This document shows, piece after piece, positions 51,896 to 60,289 of a stretch of 64,000 nt of DNA. The stretch spans positions 1-64,000 of the forward strand of contig CAYWVO010000006.1 of assembly GCA_964461835.1 (NCBI GenBank). Direction: 5' to 3'. Numbering within the stretch: position 1 is the first letter of the stretch; each line of letters begins with the position of its first letter. Below the pieces are notes generated by a model. The model saw nothing but the letters and a program-made list of their open reading frames with translations, was not told the DNA's origin and made no database searches. The stretch is from CAYWVO01 sp964461835 (GTDB lineage: Bacteria > Zixibacteria > MSB-5A5 > WJJR01 > JAJRUJ01). The position numbers and the translations under genes are program-made.

Positions 51896-52540
51896 CTATC
51901 GCAGGTGCGTAATCGCGTCGTTCGGGTTATCGTTGTTATCGGCCTGGGCGGTTTCCAAAATCAATGGCGCATCCGACCGGCGCACCTCCATCAAATCGGC
52001 AATGCGTTTCAGAGAAAGCGCAATCGTGGCCTGTTCCAGCTCCGGTAATTGTTGCAGCGCAGCCGCCAAGCTGTCCTGCAAGGGCGACGGCGCGTTTTTC
52101 ACCAGTTGCTCCCCCTGCTCCGTCAAGGTTACATTTACCTGCCGGCGATCATTGTCGTCGCGGGTGCGCTGGATGAAATCCTTCTTTTCCAGCCGATCCA
52201 GAATCCCGACCACCGTACTCGGACTCAAATGCACGTGCTCAGCGATCTGGGTGGCAGTGATCGAGCCGGTATCGCGAATTGCCAGCAAACACACCAGCTG
52301 CGGCGCGGTTATCTGCAACGTGAGCTGCAACTTGTGGGAGTGGAGGTCGACCGCTCGCGTGATTTGACGCAATGCCTGCAAGATTTGCAGGTCGTAGCGG
52401 ATCTGTGGCGTGGCTCGGGGAAGCGAACCTGGGGTGATTTCCTGATCACTTAATTCGCTGAGCCTGAGTTTTCCCTCTTGAGAATCCCCGCTAACTTGTT
52501 CTTCACGTTTAACTTTCTTCGATTTCGTCTTCCCGGCCAT
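51896..52540 (-). CDS. MarR-family transcriptional regulator
   Basis: DNA-binding protein of 214 residues. A long N-terminal extension (about 1-55, Lys/Glu-rich) precedes the MarR winged-helix domain (about 60-190): 'LTLQITAPQLVCLLAIRDTGSITATQIAEHVHLSPSTVVGILDRLEKKDFIQRTRDDNDRRQVNVTLTEQGEQ', including the recognition helix and the 'RDDNDRRQVNV' wing. It binds DNA as a dimer. A perfect 14-bp palindrome sits 47 bp upstream of its start next to a TATACT box, a likely self-operator. The HAD gene follows immediately. Confidence 0.93.
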   Translation of the reverse strand: MAGKTKSKKVKREEQVSGDSQEGKLRLSELSDQEITPGSLPRATPQIRYDLQILQALRQITRAVDLHSHKLQLTLQITAPQLVCLLAIRDTGSITATQIAEHVHLSPSTVVGILDRLEKKDFIQRTRDDNDRRQVNVTLTEQGEQLVKNAPSPLQDSLAAALQQLPELEQATIALSLKRIADLMEVRRSDAPLILETAQADNNDNPNDAITHLR

Positions 52541-52574
52541 CTCGCGTTCTCCAGACTAAATCTTGTATTTGGTT

Positions 52575-52600
52575 AGTATACGAATGATTTGCATGCAAAT
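52575..52600 (-). promoter_or_regulatory. Candidate MarR operator and -10 box
   Basis: ATTTGCATGCAAAT at 52587-52600 is a perfect 14-bp palindrome. On the minus strand it is followed six bases later by TATACT (52575-52580), the likely -10 of the regulator's own promoter. A repressor bound here would cover the -35 region. The match is by position and symmetry only. Confidence 0.7.
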
Positions 52601-52660
52601 GATTGCCGTAATAAGTAAATTTTCGTCGTTGTGGTATCAATTTACCAGTCGCGCGGGTGG

Positions 52661-53017
52661 CTATGACTGGAAATACTGCGCGGCTTCTTCTTTGAACAGC
52701 ACCCAGAGGGTATAGATGCCGAGGATGGTGCCAAAAGGAATATTGAGGAGATTGATAAATCCCAGAATTAAGACCAAATACCGCGCCCAGGATTGACGTT
52801 TGAGCAGTCCCCAGCCACCAATAATGCCCGGCAACGATACAATTAGGGCAAAGATTGCGATACTGGTGGCGACAATGGCGGTGACCGCCATCGCTTCCGG
52901 GTCACCGGAGATCAATCCCGCACCCCCGACAGTAAACAGTACGATCAATCCGCCCAGAATGCCGAGCACACTAAGAATGATGTAAATGATCCCCAACATC
53001 TTTACATGTTGTTCCAT
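52661..53017 (-). CDS. Small four-helix membrane protein
   Basis: Protein of 118 residues from ATG 53017, fixed by AAGGAGG eight bases ahead; the longer frame has no such site. About three to four membrane helices ('IIYIILSVLGILGGLIVLF', 'VTAIVATSIAIFALIVSLPGIIGGWGLL', 'ARYLVLILGFINLLNIPFGTILGIYTLWVLF'). No charged catalytic motif. It resembles small DUF-type membrane proteins and lies 112 bp upstream of the MarR gene's control region. Role unknown. Confidence 0.82.
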   Translation of the reverse strand: MEQHVKMLGIIYIILSVLGILGGLIVLFTVGGAGLISGDPEAMAVTAIVATSIAIFALIVSLPGIIGGWGLLKRQSWARYLVLILGFINLLNIPFGTILGIYTLWVLFKEEAAQYFQS

Positions 53018-53129
53018 GAAGTCATCCTCCTTGAGGCCAAGGGATGCTGTTGAGTTTCTCTTCCGGACCGTTTGGCGGGCCGCGCCCGGAACCAGACCCA
53101 CTGCGCAGCCGGAATCCTTTTGGCGATTC

Positions 53130-53507
53130 TCACACGCGCGTCTGTTTCTTAAACACCACCGACAGCAGCAACACTACCCCGGCCAAGATCAACAGGACCG
53201 GAATAAAGGGCACATCCGATTCGGCCAGGTGCCAGATACCGCCGGCAATAAACGCCAGCCCGACCAATCCCCAGAACCATTCCACCTCCGCCCGATAAAA
53301 CAGGCGAATAGCCTGTTCGCCGACAAAGAGGATGCCAACTCCAATAAGGCCAGTCGGCCAACCGACCTGCAACAGAAAGGCGATACCGACCCAGATGAAT
53401 AACAACCCCCAGCCGACCGTATCGATGCGGCTGGAAAGTTCCCGTCTCTTTTCAATCTCAGCATCCGCGGTAGTGTTCTCAGCCGGATGTTCTTTTCCCA
53501 TCTCCAT
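53130..53507 (-). CDS. Small membrane protein, LiaI/DUF5668-like
   Basis: Protein of 125 residues. A charged N-terminal stretch (about 1-30) precedes four helices ('GWGLLFIWVGIAFLLQV', 'GLIGVGILFVGEQAIRLF', 'GLVGLAFIAGGIWHL', 'PVLLILAGVVLLLSVVF'), the pattern of LiaF/LiaI-type or DUF5668 membrane proteins often tied to envelope stress. Ribosome binding site GGAGG four bases before ATG 53507. Not obviously in an operon with its neighbour, which lies 112 bp on. Confidence 0.75.
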   Translation of the reverse strand: MEMGKEHPAENTTADAEIEKRRELSSRIDTVGWGLLFIWVGIAFLLQVGWPTGLIGVGILFVGEQAIRLFYRAEVEWFWGLVGLAFIAGGIWHLAESDVPFIPVLLILAGVVLLLSVVFKKQTRV

Positions 53508-53606
53508 GGCACCTCCAATGTACAACGATCGACGTAAATATTCGCACCTTGCTCCTTAGATGCAATAAAAAGTAGCTTAATCTCTGGGAGATAATAAAGG
53601 CTATCA

Positions 53607-53636
53607 CCGCTTGAAGGAGAATTGCGTTCTCCAAGC
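53607..53636. other. Hairpin ahead of the radical SAM gene
   Basis: CGCTTG..GGAGAA and TTCTCCAAGCG pair over 11 bases with a two-base bulge and a five-base loop. It lies 23 bases before the chosen ATG at 53659, inside the leader. It could affect translation or mark a promoter-proximal site. No T-run, so not a standard terminator. Confidence 0.5.
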
Positions 53637-53658
53637 GGTATTTGGTATCCTTAAGGTG

Positions 53659-54819
53659 ATGAGTGCTGCCATCGACACCTATCGTGGCTTTGAGCAGGGG
53701 CCAATCCGTCCGCCCAGTGAGGCCCGCAGCCTGTTTATTCGCCTCACTCGCAACTGCCCCTGGAATAAATGCACCTTTTGTCCGGTCTATAAAGGATCAG
53801 ACTTTTCGATTCGCCCGGTCGACCATGTGAAGCGCGATATCGACGAAGTCTACCGGCATATCGAGTATCTGCAAGAAGTGTATGATACCGGAATTGCGCC
53901 CGATCACCGGTTCCTCAATGACTACTCCGCCGATTTCGATCTGCCACAGATGATGGCGTTACAAGCGGCATACCACTGGTTGATCTCCGGGGGGATGCGG
54001 TCGGTGTTCTTGCAGGATGCCAACTCACTCATTGTCAAAGCTACTGACCTGGTGGAAATCCTCACGCATCTCCGGCAACGGTTTCCGCAGATTACGCGAG
54101 TGACGTCTTACGCGCGCGCCCAAACCGTAGCGCATCGTTCGTTCGATGACCTGCAAGCAATTGCCGAGGCCGGCCTTAATCGCGTGCATATCGGGTTGGA
54201 ATCCGGATCGGATGCCGTGCTCAAACGCACCAAAAAGGGTGTGACCAAAGAACAGCATATTCGAGCCGGCCAGAAAATAGTCGCCGCAGGGATGGAACTT
54301 TCGGAGTACGTCATGCCGGGCTTAGGGGGGCAAGAATTATCTACCGAGCACGCCCGCGAGACTGCCGAGGCACTCAATGAGATCAACCCACATTTTATCC
54401 GTCTTCGTACGCTGGCCCTGCCGCGGGGGATTCCGCTCAGGGAAGACTTACAGGAGGGGAGTTTTCATCCCTGCAATGATCGGGAAATCACCGCAGAACT
54501 CATCTCCTTAATTGAACAGCTCGACGGCATCACCAGCGTGATCACAAGCGACCATGTGCTCAATTTATTTGAAGATTTGGCGGGTCAACTACCGGATGAC
54601 AAACCGAAGATGCTGGACATATTACGCTCCTTCCTAGAACTCGAGCCCAAGCGGCAGCAGCTCTATCAGGTTGGTCGGCGGATGGGGTTCTTCCGCGGAT
54701 TAGCGGATATGCAACAGCCCGGACGACTGGCGCGTGCCCGTCGGGCATACGACCAGCTGCGGGTCAGCGAAAATACGGTTGATGATGTGATTCGTGAATT
54801 AATGATGCGGTTTGTATAG
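53659..54819 (+). CDS. Radical SAM protein
   Basis: Enzyme of 386 residues. The cluster motif 'CPWNKCTFC' (Cys-x5-Cys-x2-Cys, about 33-41) is a variant of the usual CxxxCxxC, with one wider gap, as in some MiaB/Elp3-like groups. The TIM-barrel half shows 'VFLQDANSLIVKATDLVEIL', 'GLNRVHIGLESGSDAVLKRTKKGVTKEQH' and 'EYVMPGLGG', the order of HemN/Elp3-type radical SAM proteins. The C-terminus is helical. Start at ATG 53659; the frame to 53611 includes the hairpin. Reaction unknown. Confidence 0.88.
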   Translation: MSAAIDTYRGFEQGPIRPPSEARSLFIRLTRNCPWNKCTFCPVYKGSDFSIRPVDHVKRDIDEVYRHIEYLQEVYDTGIAPDHRFLNDYSADFDLPQMMALQAAYHWLISGGMRSVFLQDANSLIVKATDLVEILTHLRQRFPQITRVTSYARAQTVAHRSFDDLQAIAEAGLNRVHIGLESGSDAVLKRTKKGVTKEQHIRAGQKIVAAGMELSEYVMPGLGGQELSTEHARETAEALNEINPHFIRLRTLALPRGIPLREDLQEGSFHPCNDREITAELISLIEQLDGITSVITSDHVLNLFEDLAGQLPDDKPKMLDILRSFLELEPKRQQLYQVGRRMGFFRGLADMQQPGRLARARRAYDQLRVSENTVDDVIRELMMRFV

Positions 54820-54844
54820 CACCCAATTGGCTGCCGGCTTAATT

Positions 54845-55987
54845 CTATCCCTGCGGAGATTTCATGCGCTGTAACCGCGAGTCCATGGCACGGGCGCGCG
54901 TTGACCAGAAGAATTTATCGATGTGACGGCGAACTGGTGCGGCGGTGGCATAGAGATTTTCACCGGTCCCTACCTGATCGGTAAGATCGCGCAGGCGTTG
55001 TGCCAGTGCGCCGACTGAACCGTCGTAGAGATACATTTGGCAGTCGTTTACACAGAGGTGCTGCAAAAGCTCGGGGTATACGAGCCGCTCGGGCAATAGT
55101 GGATATGCACCGGCAGCGATGGCTTCCAGGGTGGTGATCCCGAAAAACTCATGCTTCGCGGTGGAGACAAACACGTCCGCCTCCCGCAGAATTTCGCGGT
55201 ATCGCTCGCGGGATTTCACGTATCCCCAGGCGCGGATATTCTCGGCATAGTATTCCCGTGCCCAGGAAAAAACCTCCGGTTGCCGGTCGTACTGTTGACC
55301 GAGTACGTCAATGGTAAACGGGATCTCTGGCTCTTTCAGCAACTGCAGAGCGTTGAAGAAATCCTCCGGATTTTTATCGTGCTCCCACCGCGCGGCCCAG
55401 ACCAGGCGGATTGGTCCCGGTTTTCGGGGTGGACGGTCTGAAAACCGGGGAATGCCGGGATATTGGGTTCTTGTGGGGATTTTTCCCACCCGCTCAATTG
55501 GGATTTTTGGGGCGGGCATGCGTTTCAGGAATTGCTCAGCGGCGGTACGAAACACACGACGATGATAATCGGAGTTAAACCACACCTCGTGAGCTGACAG
55601 ATAAGAAACAATATTGGTAAAACCGAAGTGGTAATCGCGCTCACGTTCCTCACGCACCGGGTACGTCAATTGGTTCTCATGAAAGTATAACACGGTGGGG
55701 AGACGACGGATGCGCTCATCCACCTGCCCTTTGAATTCCAGGAGATTTAACATATCGGTACAAACCACGACATCCCAAGGTGGTGCAGTGCCGGAATATT
55801 CAGCCAAAAGATCATCGACCTGTTCGGCAAAGGTAATTGCCGCATGCCGCATCCGCCATTTCCAATGAGTGGCCGGTAGGGTCCACAAGGTCCATTCATG
55901 ATCGCTGTGGGAGATCCAGCCATCAAGAAATGCCCGATGACTCCCGCCGTAAAATGGTTCTAAAGCCAGGATATGTATGCTCAGCAC
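54845..55987 (-). CDS. tRNA-queuosine alpha-mannosyltransferase-like glycosyltransferase (QTMAN/DUF3524)
   Basis: Protein of 380 residues. GTG start at 55987 by GGAAG four bases ahead and because the family begins 'IHILALEPFYGGSHRAFLDGW'. The N-terminal DUF3524 half has 'SHSDHEWTLWTLPATHWKWRMRHAA' and 'DVVVCTDMLNLLEF', both diagnostic. The C-terminal half has the glycosyltransferase family 4 motif 'ADVFVSTAKHEFFGITTLEAIAAGAYPLLP'. In animals the related enzyme mannosylates queuosine in tRNA-Asp. The bacterial proteins are assigned by homology only. No queuosine synthesis genes are in the window. It is convergent to the radical SAM gene. Confidence 0.9.
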   Translation of the reverse strand: MLSIHILALEPFYGGSHRAFLDGWISHSDHEWTLWTLPATHWKWRMRHAAITFAEQVDDLLAEYSGTAPPWDVVVCTDMLNLLEFKGQVDERIRRLPTVLYFHENQLTYPVREERERDYHFGFTNIVSYLSAHEVWFNSDYHRRVFRTAAEQFLKRMPAPKIPIERVGKIPTRTQYPGIPRFSDRPPRKPGPIRLVWAARWEHDKNPEDFFNALQLLKEPEIPFTIDVLGQQYDRQPEVFSWAREYYAENIRAWGYVKSRERYREILREADVFVSTAKHEFFGITTLEAIAAGAYPLLPERLVYPELLQHLCVNDCQMYLYDGSVGALAQRLRDLTDQVGTGENLYATAAPVRRHIDKFFWSTRARAMDSRLQRMKSPQG

Positions 55988-56012
55988 CCGTCTTCCGTGA
56001 AATGGTAATATA

Positions 56013-56050
56013 CCAAAAAGGACCGGCCCTTTGCTATGGGGCAAAGGGCC
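56013..56050 (-). terminator. Candidate terminator of the secreted acidic protein gene
   Basis: On the minus strand GGCCCTTTGC/GCAAAGGGCC forms a perfect 10-bp stem with a six-base loop, followed five bases later by TTTTT. It lies 37 bases past the stop codon at 56087. Confidence 0.65.
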
Positions 56051-56086
56051 AGCGGGGTGTTACGAAGCGGAATCTCTTATCAGCCG

Positions 56087-56692
56087 TCAGCGCCGAAACC
56101 AATCCAGACGACGTAGTTCCGGCACGCGGTCGGCTAAATCTTCGGCGACTTCTTCTAAGTCTTCAGACATATCCTCGATTACTTCCGCGCGGTCCTCCAA
56201 TTTCTCGGCTTCCCGTTCCAGTTTTTCGGCCTCGCGTTCGATATCGCGCTCAAATTCTTCCTCGGTATAATCGGTGAGCAGCATGCGGACGGTCCCCCCG
56301 ATGGCGCCGATGCCGATACCGGCGCCGGCGATGCCAATCACCGCAGCCTCGGCCCCAATTACAATCGCCTCATCGACCATCTCCATCGTACCGTGATAAA
56401 ACTCTTCAATCAGTTCGTCGGCTTCATCGTCGGTTCGGACGTGACGACCGTTAATGTAGAGCGCATAATCCTCAGTGATCACGATTTCGCCGCGTCCGTG
56501 ATGGGGCCGAATAATCAATGTCTGGTCCTTGTCCAATTCAATTTCCCAATCGTCAAACACGCAGAGGTGATCGTCATCGTGATAATAGTAGTCGCTGCAT
56601 TTTTTGTCGTAACGATAATCGGCGGCAAACACAGTGCCGACGAATGTCAGGCATAACGCCAGGGGCAGGGTGACACGAAAGGCCGAACGCAT
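56087..56692 (-). CDS. Secreted acidic protein with heptad-rich tail
   Basis: Unrecognised protein of 201 residues. Signal peptide about 1-23 ('GTVFAA'). The first part (about 25-90) is rich in Tyr, Asp and His, with a Cys pair ('CSDYYYHDDDHLC'). A Gly/Ala/Ile stretch (about 108-130) could be a membrane or amphipathic helix. The last 70 residues are highly acidic heptads ('EFERDIEREAEKLEREAEKLEDRAEVIEDMSEDLEEVAEDLADRV'), a clear coiled coil. It is probably a periplasmic or outer-membrane-facing protein. Weak similarity to DUF2884-type proteins is possible. Single gene with its own terminator. Confidence 0.78.
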   Translation of the reverse strand: MRSAFRVTLPLALCLTFVGTVFAADYRYDKKCSDYYYHDDDHLCVFDDWEIELDKDQTLIIRPHHGRGEIVITEDYALYINGRHVRTDDEADELIEEFYHGTMEMVDEAIVIGAEAAVIGIAGAGIGIGAIGGTVRMLLTDYTEEEFERDIEREAEKLEREAEKLEDRAEVIEDMSEDLEEVAEDLADRVPELRRLDWFRR

Positions 56693-56890
56693 GAGTCATA
56701 TCTCCCAGTTTTTTTTCTCGTACTCCAGCATACGGAATAACTGCCGGCAGGTTTCGTCCAGACTGCAAATAATTACACCCGGATAACTCCTTTGCGCGAC
56801 AGGGGGTGAGCAGAAAAGCAGGTGCATTCTCCGTAGATGTGGGAGGTGTAATGCCAAGTGGAATGTCGGACTACACCAACTTGGAGCGTG

Positions 56891-58945
56891 TTAGACGGGG
56901 GTGGAGGCGGTATCGCGGTTTTGTTCGTCCATCAGCCGACAGCCTTCGAGCAGAATGGTCTCATTGGGCATTTTACAATTGGTGGCGGGTGGGGAGTCGA
57001 TCGGATGCAACGTGAATGATCCGGTATCCCAGGTCAGGATATCATACACAGCTTTTTCACCCTGGAAATCATTCGTCTGGGCGAATTTGATGTTCCCCTG
57101 CCACAGTGCAACCATGCCCTTCCGGTTGCCACTTTGCAGTTCAATGCGGACACTCCGGCCGCTGGCGGCGAGCACCTGAACCATATCGACAAAGCTCAAC
57201 TGTTGCAATGAGCCGGCGACCGTTGCCTCCTTACCAGCAGATTTTTCGCTGCGGGTGACGGCGCGTTTGAGCTTGGCGATCGCCACGCCGGAGTCCCACT
57301 GGCCGCTCCAGACATCCTCGAATCCCGCCTCGAGCGCGGCGCGCTCCAAAGCGGTATCCGCTTCATCCAGGATCAGAAAACTGACTAATTCAATGTTACT
57401 GCTTTTGAGCCAGTCGAGCCACTCCAGGGCACCCTCGGCCGCCCAAATCACCGCGTCCGGGGTACGGCGATCAACCTGGCGCCGCGCCTCTGTTGCGCCC
57501 TTGGATTGCACGACCCGCCAGCCCTCGTTCTCCAGTTGCATCACCAGGTGGCCCCACTCGACCGGATGATCGGCCACCATCAGCACCTCGAGCGGCCCCG
57601 GCGGCAGACACCCATCCAACACTTCCTCCTGTACCACCCGCAGCATGGCTTCCACGACCGCAGGGTCGAAACGCTGGCCGGCCTCGCTGCGCAACCATTC
57701 GGTGAGTTTGCTCAGGGACTCAATAGAATTGACCGGTTGCTCTTCCGCCGCCTGTAAAAACGCCCGGGTAACGGCGTACACTTTCGCGGCGAGCGAATAT
57801 TCGGCGCCCGATTCGCCCGGTTTGGTGCCGGTTTGATTAAACGGCGTCATCGATGAGCGATAGATTTCAACGACCGGATACGGGCACCGCGGCATCTCGG
57901 GGGATTCCTCTGAAAAAGACAGTCCAGGGATATCATCCGCCAGAATGGGGGTCAATTCACAGGCAACCATCAACGAATCGATTTCAAACTGCGTCATCGG
58001 CAAAATTCGTGCGGCCGCGAGCGCATAGCGGGAGAGACGGCGGTCGCGATACCCCTCGGCAAACCGCTGGCTGACAAACTCTGCGAGATGAATATACCCG
58101 TCACGCAACCGCTCATAGGAGAGTGGCGACCGCAACAGTGAGGTGGTCCAGGATGGTCGGGGTATCGCCTGGAGTTGGGGGAACTCCGCGCGCAGCGCCG
58201 GCATCGCGTTCGGTTGGGAGGCCGCCTGGTCGTTGTCGTAGATCAAATAGTCCCAGCTACCTTCAGGAATATTGACTCCGTCCCAGTTGACTACGCGACA
58301 ATGTTCCGCCTCCAGCAGTGATTTCAAGAGTTTGGCAATAAATGGTTGAGAAAGCCAGAGCAGGACGCCGGTAGTTGTTCGATCACCGGATTCCGCTCTC
58401 ACACTGTCGTCATCCTGATCGATGAAGCCGAATGTGAAATGTAAACCGAGTGTTTGACCAAGCTTGTTGGGTTTTGGCGAAGACTTGGCCAGCGACGGTG
58501 TCTCTTTCTGAAGTTTATAACGTTGCCAAACCCGCCTGAAGGATACTTCTGGGATAACGGTGACGACCAGTGACTTAATTTTCCCCTGGAAGCGAATTTC
58601 GTCCTGCAAGGCGACGTTGGTCGGATCTGTCACCGCCACTTCCAGCTGCCGTTTTTCCTCATCGTAGGCGAGGGGAAGCACACCCCGTTGACGCAGCCAA
58701 TGTTCGGGAAACAGATTCAGGGCCGATTCTTCCAGGATTGCGGTCTCCGGATCCCACTTGGGAATGTTGTATTGTTCGGCCAACGCCTCGGCCAGTTGGG
58801 TCTCCGAAAGAAAGCCCAGTCTCACCAACACCGACCCCAACCGCCCGCCGGTCTCGTCCTGTTCTTTGAGCGCCTGGACCAGTTGTTGCTCCGTCACCCA
58901 GCCATTGCGGAGAATGATTTCATCGAGCCGTGTCTTTGAGGTCAT
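56891..58945 (-). CDS. MshEN/PATAN-domain regulator of a PilT-type system
   Basis: Protein of 684 residues. An N-terminal MshEN domain (about 1-110, 'RLGSVLVRLGFLSETQLAEALAEQYNIP' and 'LPLAYDEEKRQLEVAVTDPTNVA') is of the type that binds c-di-GMP in PilB/MshE ATPases. A middle region (about 180-440) resembles a receiver plus HD-GYP but lacks the His-Asp pair. A second receiver-like domain (about 460-580) has no phospho-acceptor Asp at its usual place ('AVIWAAEG'). A C-terminal DUF4388/PATAN domain (about 590-660, 'SLQQLSFVDMVQVLAASGRSVRIEL') follows. Its 3'-most neighbour in the transcript is pilT, whose stop overlaps this start by 4 bases. It probably tunes pilus retraction or assembly through c-di-GMP. 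Confidence 0.83.
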   Translation of the reverse strand: MTSKTRLDEIILRNGWVTEQQLVQALKEQDETGGRLGSVLVRLGFLSETQLAEALAEQYNIPKWDPETAILEESALNLFPEHWLRQRGVLPLAYDEEKRQLEVAVTDPTNVALQDEIRFQGKIKSLVVTVIPEVSFRRVWQRYKLQKETPSLAKSSPKPNKLGQTLGLHFTFGFIDQDDDSVRAESGDRTTTGVLLWLSQPFIAKLLKSLLEAEHCRVVNWDGVNIPEGSWDYLIYDNDQAASQPNAMPALRAEFPQLQAIPRPSWTTSLLRSPLSYERLRDGYIHLAEFVSQRFAEGYRDRRLSRYALAAARILPMTQFEIDSLMVACELTPILADDIPGLSFSEESPEMPRCPYPVVEIYRSSMTPFNQTGTKPGESGAEYSLAAKVYAVTRAFLQAAEEQPVNSIESLSKLTEWLRSEAGQRFDPAVVEAMLRVVQEEVLDGCLPPGPLEVLMVADHPVEWGHLVMQLENEGWRVVQSKGATEARRQVDRRTPDAVIWAAEGALEWLDWLKSSNIELVSFLILDEADTALERAALEAGFEDVWSGQWDSGVAIAKLKRAVTRSEKSAGKEATVAGSLQQLSFVDMVQVLAASGRSVRIELQSGNRKGMVALWQGNIKFAQTNDFQGEKAVYDILTWDTGSFTLHPIDSPPATNCKMPNETILLEGCRLMDEQNRDTASTPV

Positions 58946-60021
58946 GAGACCGCCTCCGGGGATGATTGCTTGGTCGTGCTTCCCAGCTCCGACTGTTCAA
59001 TACCCAGTGCTACGGCAGCCTCCGGATTAACCACGCCGGCTTCGATCAGTTGCGCGAGATGTTGACTCATTCGCTGCATGCCGGCTTTGCGGCCGGTCTG
59101 GATCGTAGTGTTCAACTGGTGAGTCTTGTTCTCTCGGATCATATTGGCAATTGCAGAGTTATTAATCATGATTTCCAGCGCCGCAATCCGGCCGTTGCCG
59201 TCCGCGCGACGGACCAATTGCTGCGAGATAATTCCGTTCATCGATTCGGAGAGCATGACCCGAATCTGGGTCTGCTGGTCAATCGGGAAGGCATCGATCA
59301 ACCGCGTCACCGTTTGTGCTGCGCTCTTGGTGTGCAGTGTGCCGAACACACTCAATCCCAATTCAGCGGCCGTGAGTGCCAGATGAATCGTCTCGAGATC
59401 GCGCATCTCGCCCACCATAATCACATCCGGGTCCTCGCGTAGCGCGGCACGCAGCGCGGAGGCGAAACTTTTCGTGTGAATGCCCACCTGCCGTTGCGTA
59501 ATCACACACTGTTTGTTCTCATGAACGAATTCCAGCGGGTCTTCCAGGGTAACAATGTGCTTGCTGAAATGTTCGTTGAGATGGTTGACCATCGCCGCCA
59601 GGGTAGTGGTCTTGCCGGAATTGGTCGGCCCGGTGACCAGCACCAATCCCCGCTGACTTTCGGCCAGCTTGGCGATAATCGGCGGGAATTCCAGTTGCTC
59701 CAGTGTTGGCGGCTCTTCGGGGATGATGCGGAACACTCCGCCGGGGCCGCGGTGATCGCGGAAGAGATTAACGCGAAACCGGGCAAAGCCGGGAGAGGTG
59801 TACGAGGTATCCAGATCACCGGTTTCCTCAAAGAGTTTAATTTGGTCGTCCTCCAGGATTTCATAGAGCAACAATTCGATATCGTTGCGGGAAAGCGGTT
59901 GTTCGTTAGCCGGTACCAGATCGCTGTAGATCCGGTACGTCACCGGTGCGCCGGTCATTAAATGGGTATCCGATGCGTCCAGCTCTTTCATATGAGCGAG
60001 AATATCATCGATCTGAGGCAT
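58942..60021 (-). CDS. pilT: PilT-type pilus retraction ATPase
   Basis: Hexameric ATPase of 359 residues that disassembles type IV pili. Motifs: Walker A 'GPTNSGKTTTLAA' (about 130-142), Asp box 'HIVTLEDPLEFVHE', Walker B 'DVIMVGEMRDLETIHLALTAAELG', His box 'GHLTLHTKSAAQTVTRLIDAFP'-like region, and the closing 'AIANMIRENKTHQ' (the AIRNLIRE-type motif of PilT). No pilin or PilB genes are in the window. Upstream in its transcript, it overlaps the MshEN/PATAN protein gene by 4 bp. Confidence 0.94.
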   Translation of the reverse strand: MPQIDDILAHMKELDASDTHLMTGAPVTYRIYSDLVPANEQPLSRNDIELLLYEILEDDQIKLFEETGDLDTSYTSPGFARFRVNLFRDHRGPGGVFRIIPEEPPTLEQLEFPPIIAKLAESQRGLVLVTGPTNSGKTTTLAAMVNHLNEHFSKHIVTLEDPLEFVHENKQCVITQRQVGIHTKSFASALRAALREDPDVIMVGEMRDLETIHLALTAAELGLSVFGTLHTKSAAQTVTRLIDAFPIDQQTQIRVMLSESMNGIISQQLVRRADGNGRIAALEIMINNSAIANMIRENKTHQLNTTIQTGRKAGMQRMSQHLAQLIEAGVVNPEAAVALGIEQSELGSTTKQSSPEAVS

Positions 60022-60289
60022 ACCAACTCCTGTTGCCGGATACGGCGTTGTATTAGTGTCTTCGGCTGCTTGGCAAGCCAGTTGAGTCAGAGGCTAATGG
60101 GAAAGACCATAACCGGCCGCATTTAGGTCAGTTGGATTGCCACTTGGGACCTTTTTTACACCGTACCCTTACCGACCCACCCGACGCTTTGCGTGCATCA
60201 CGCCCGCTTTGCTCTGGGTGGGGTACCCAAATCCTCTACGCTGTTAGGCTTGTTCTCACAGCTTTGAGGTTGCCACCCGAACAGGAAAC

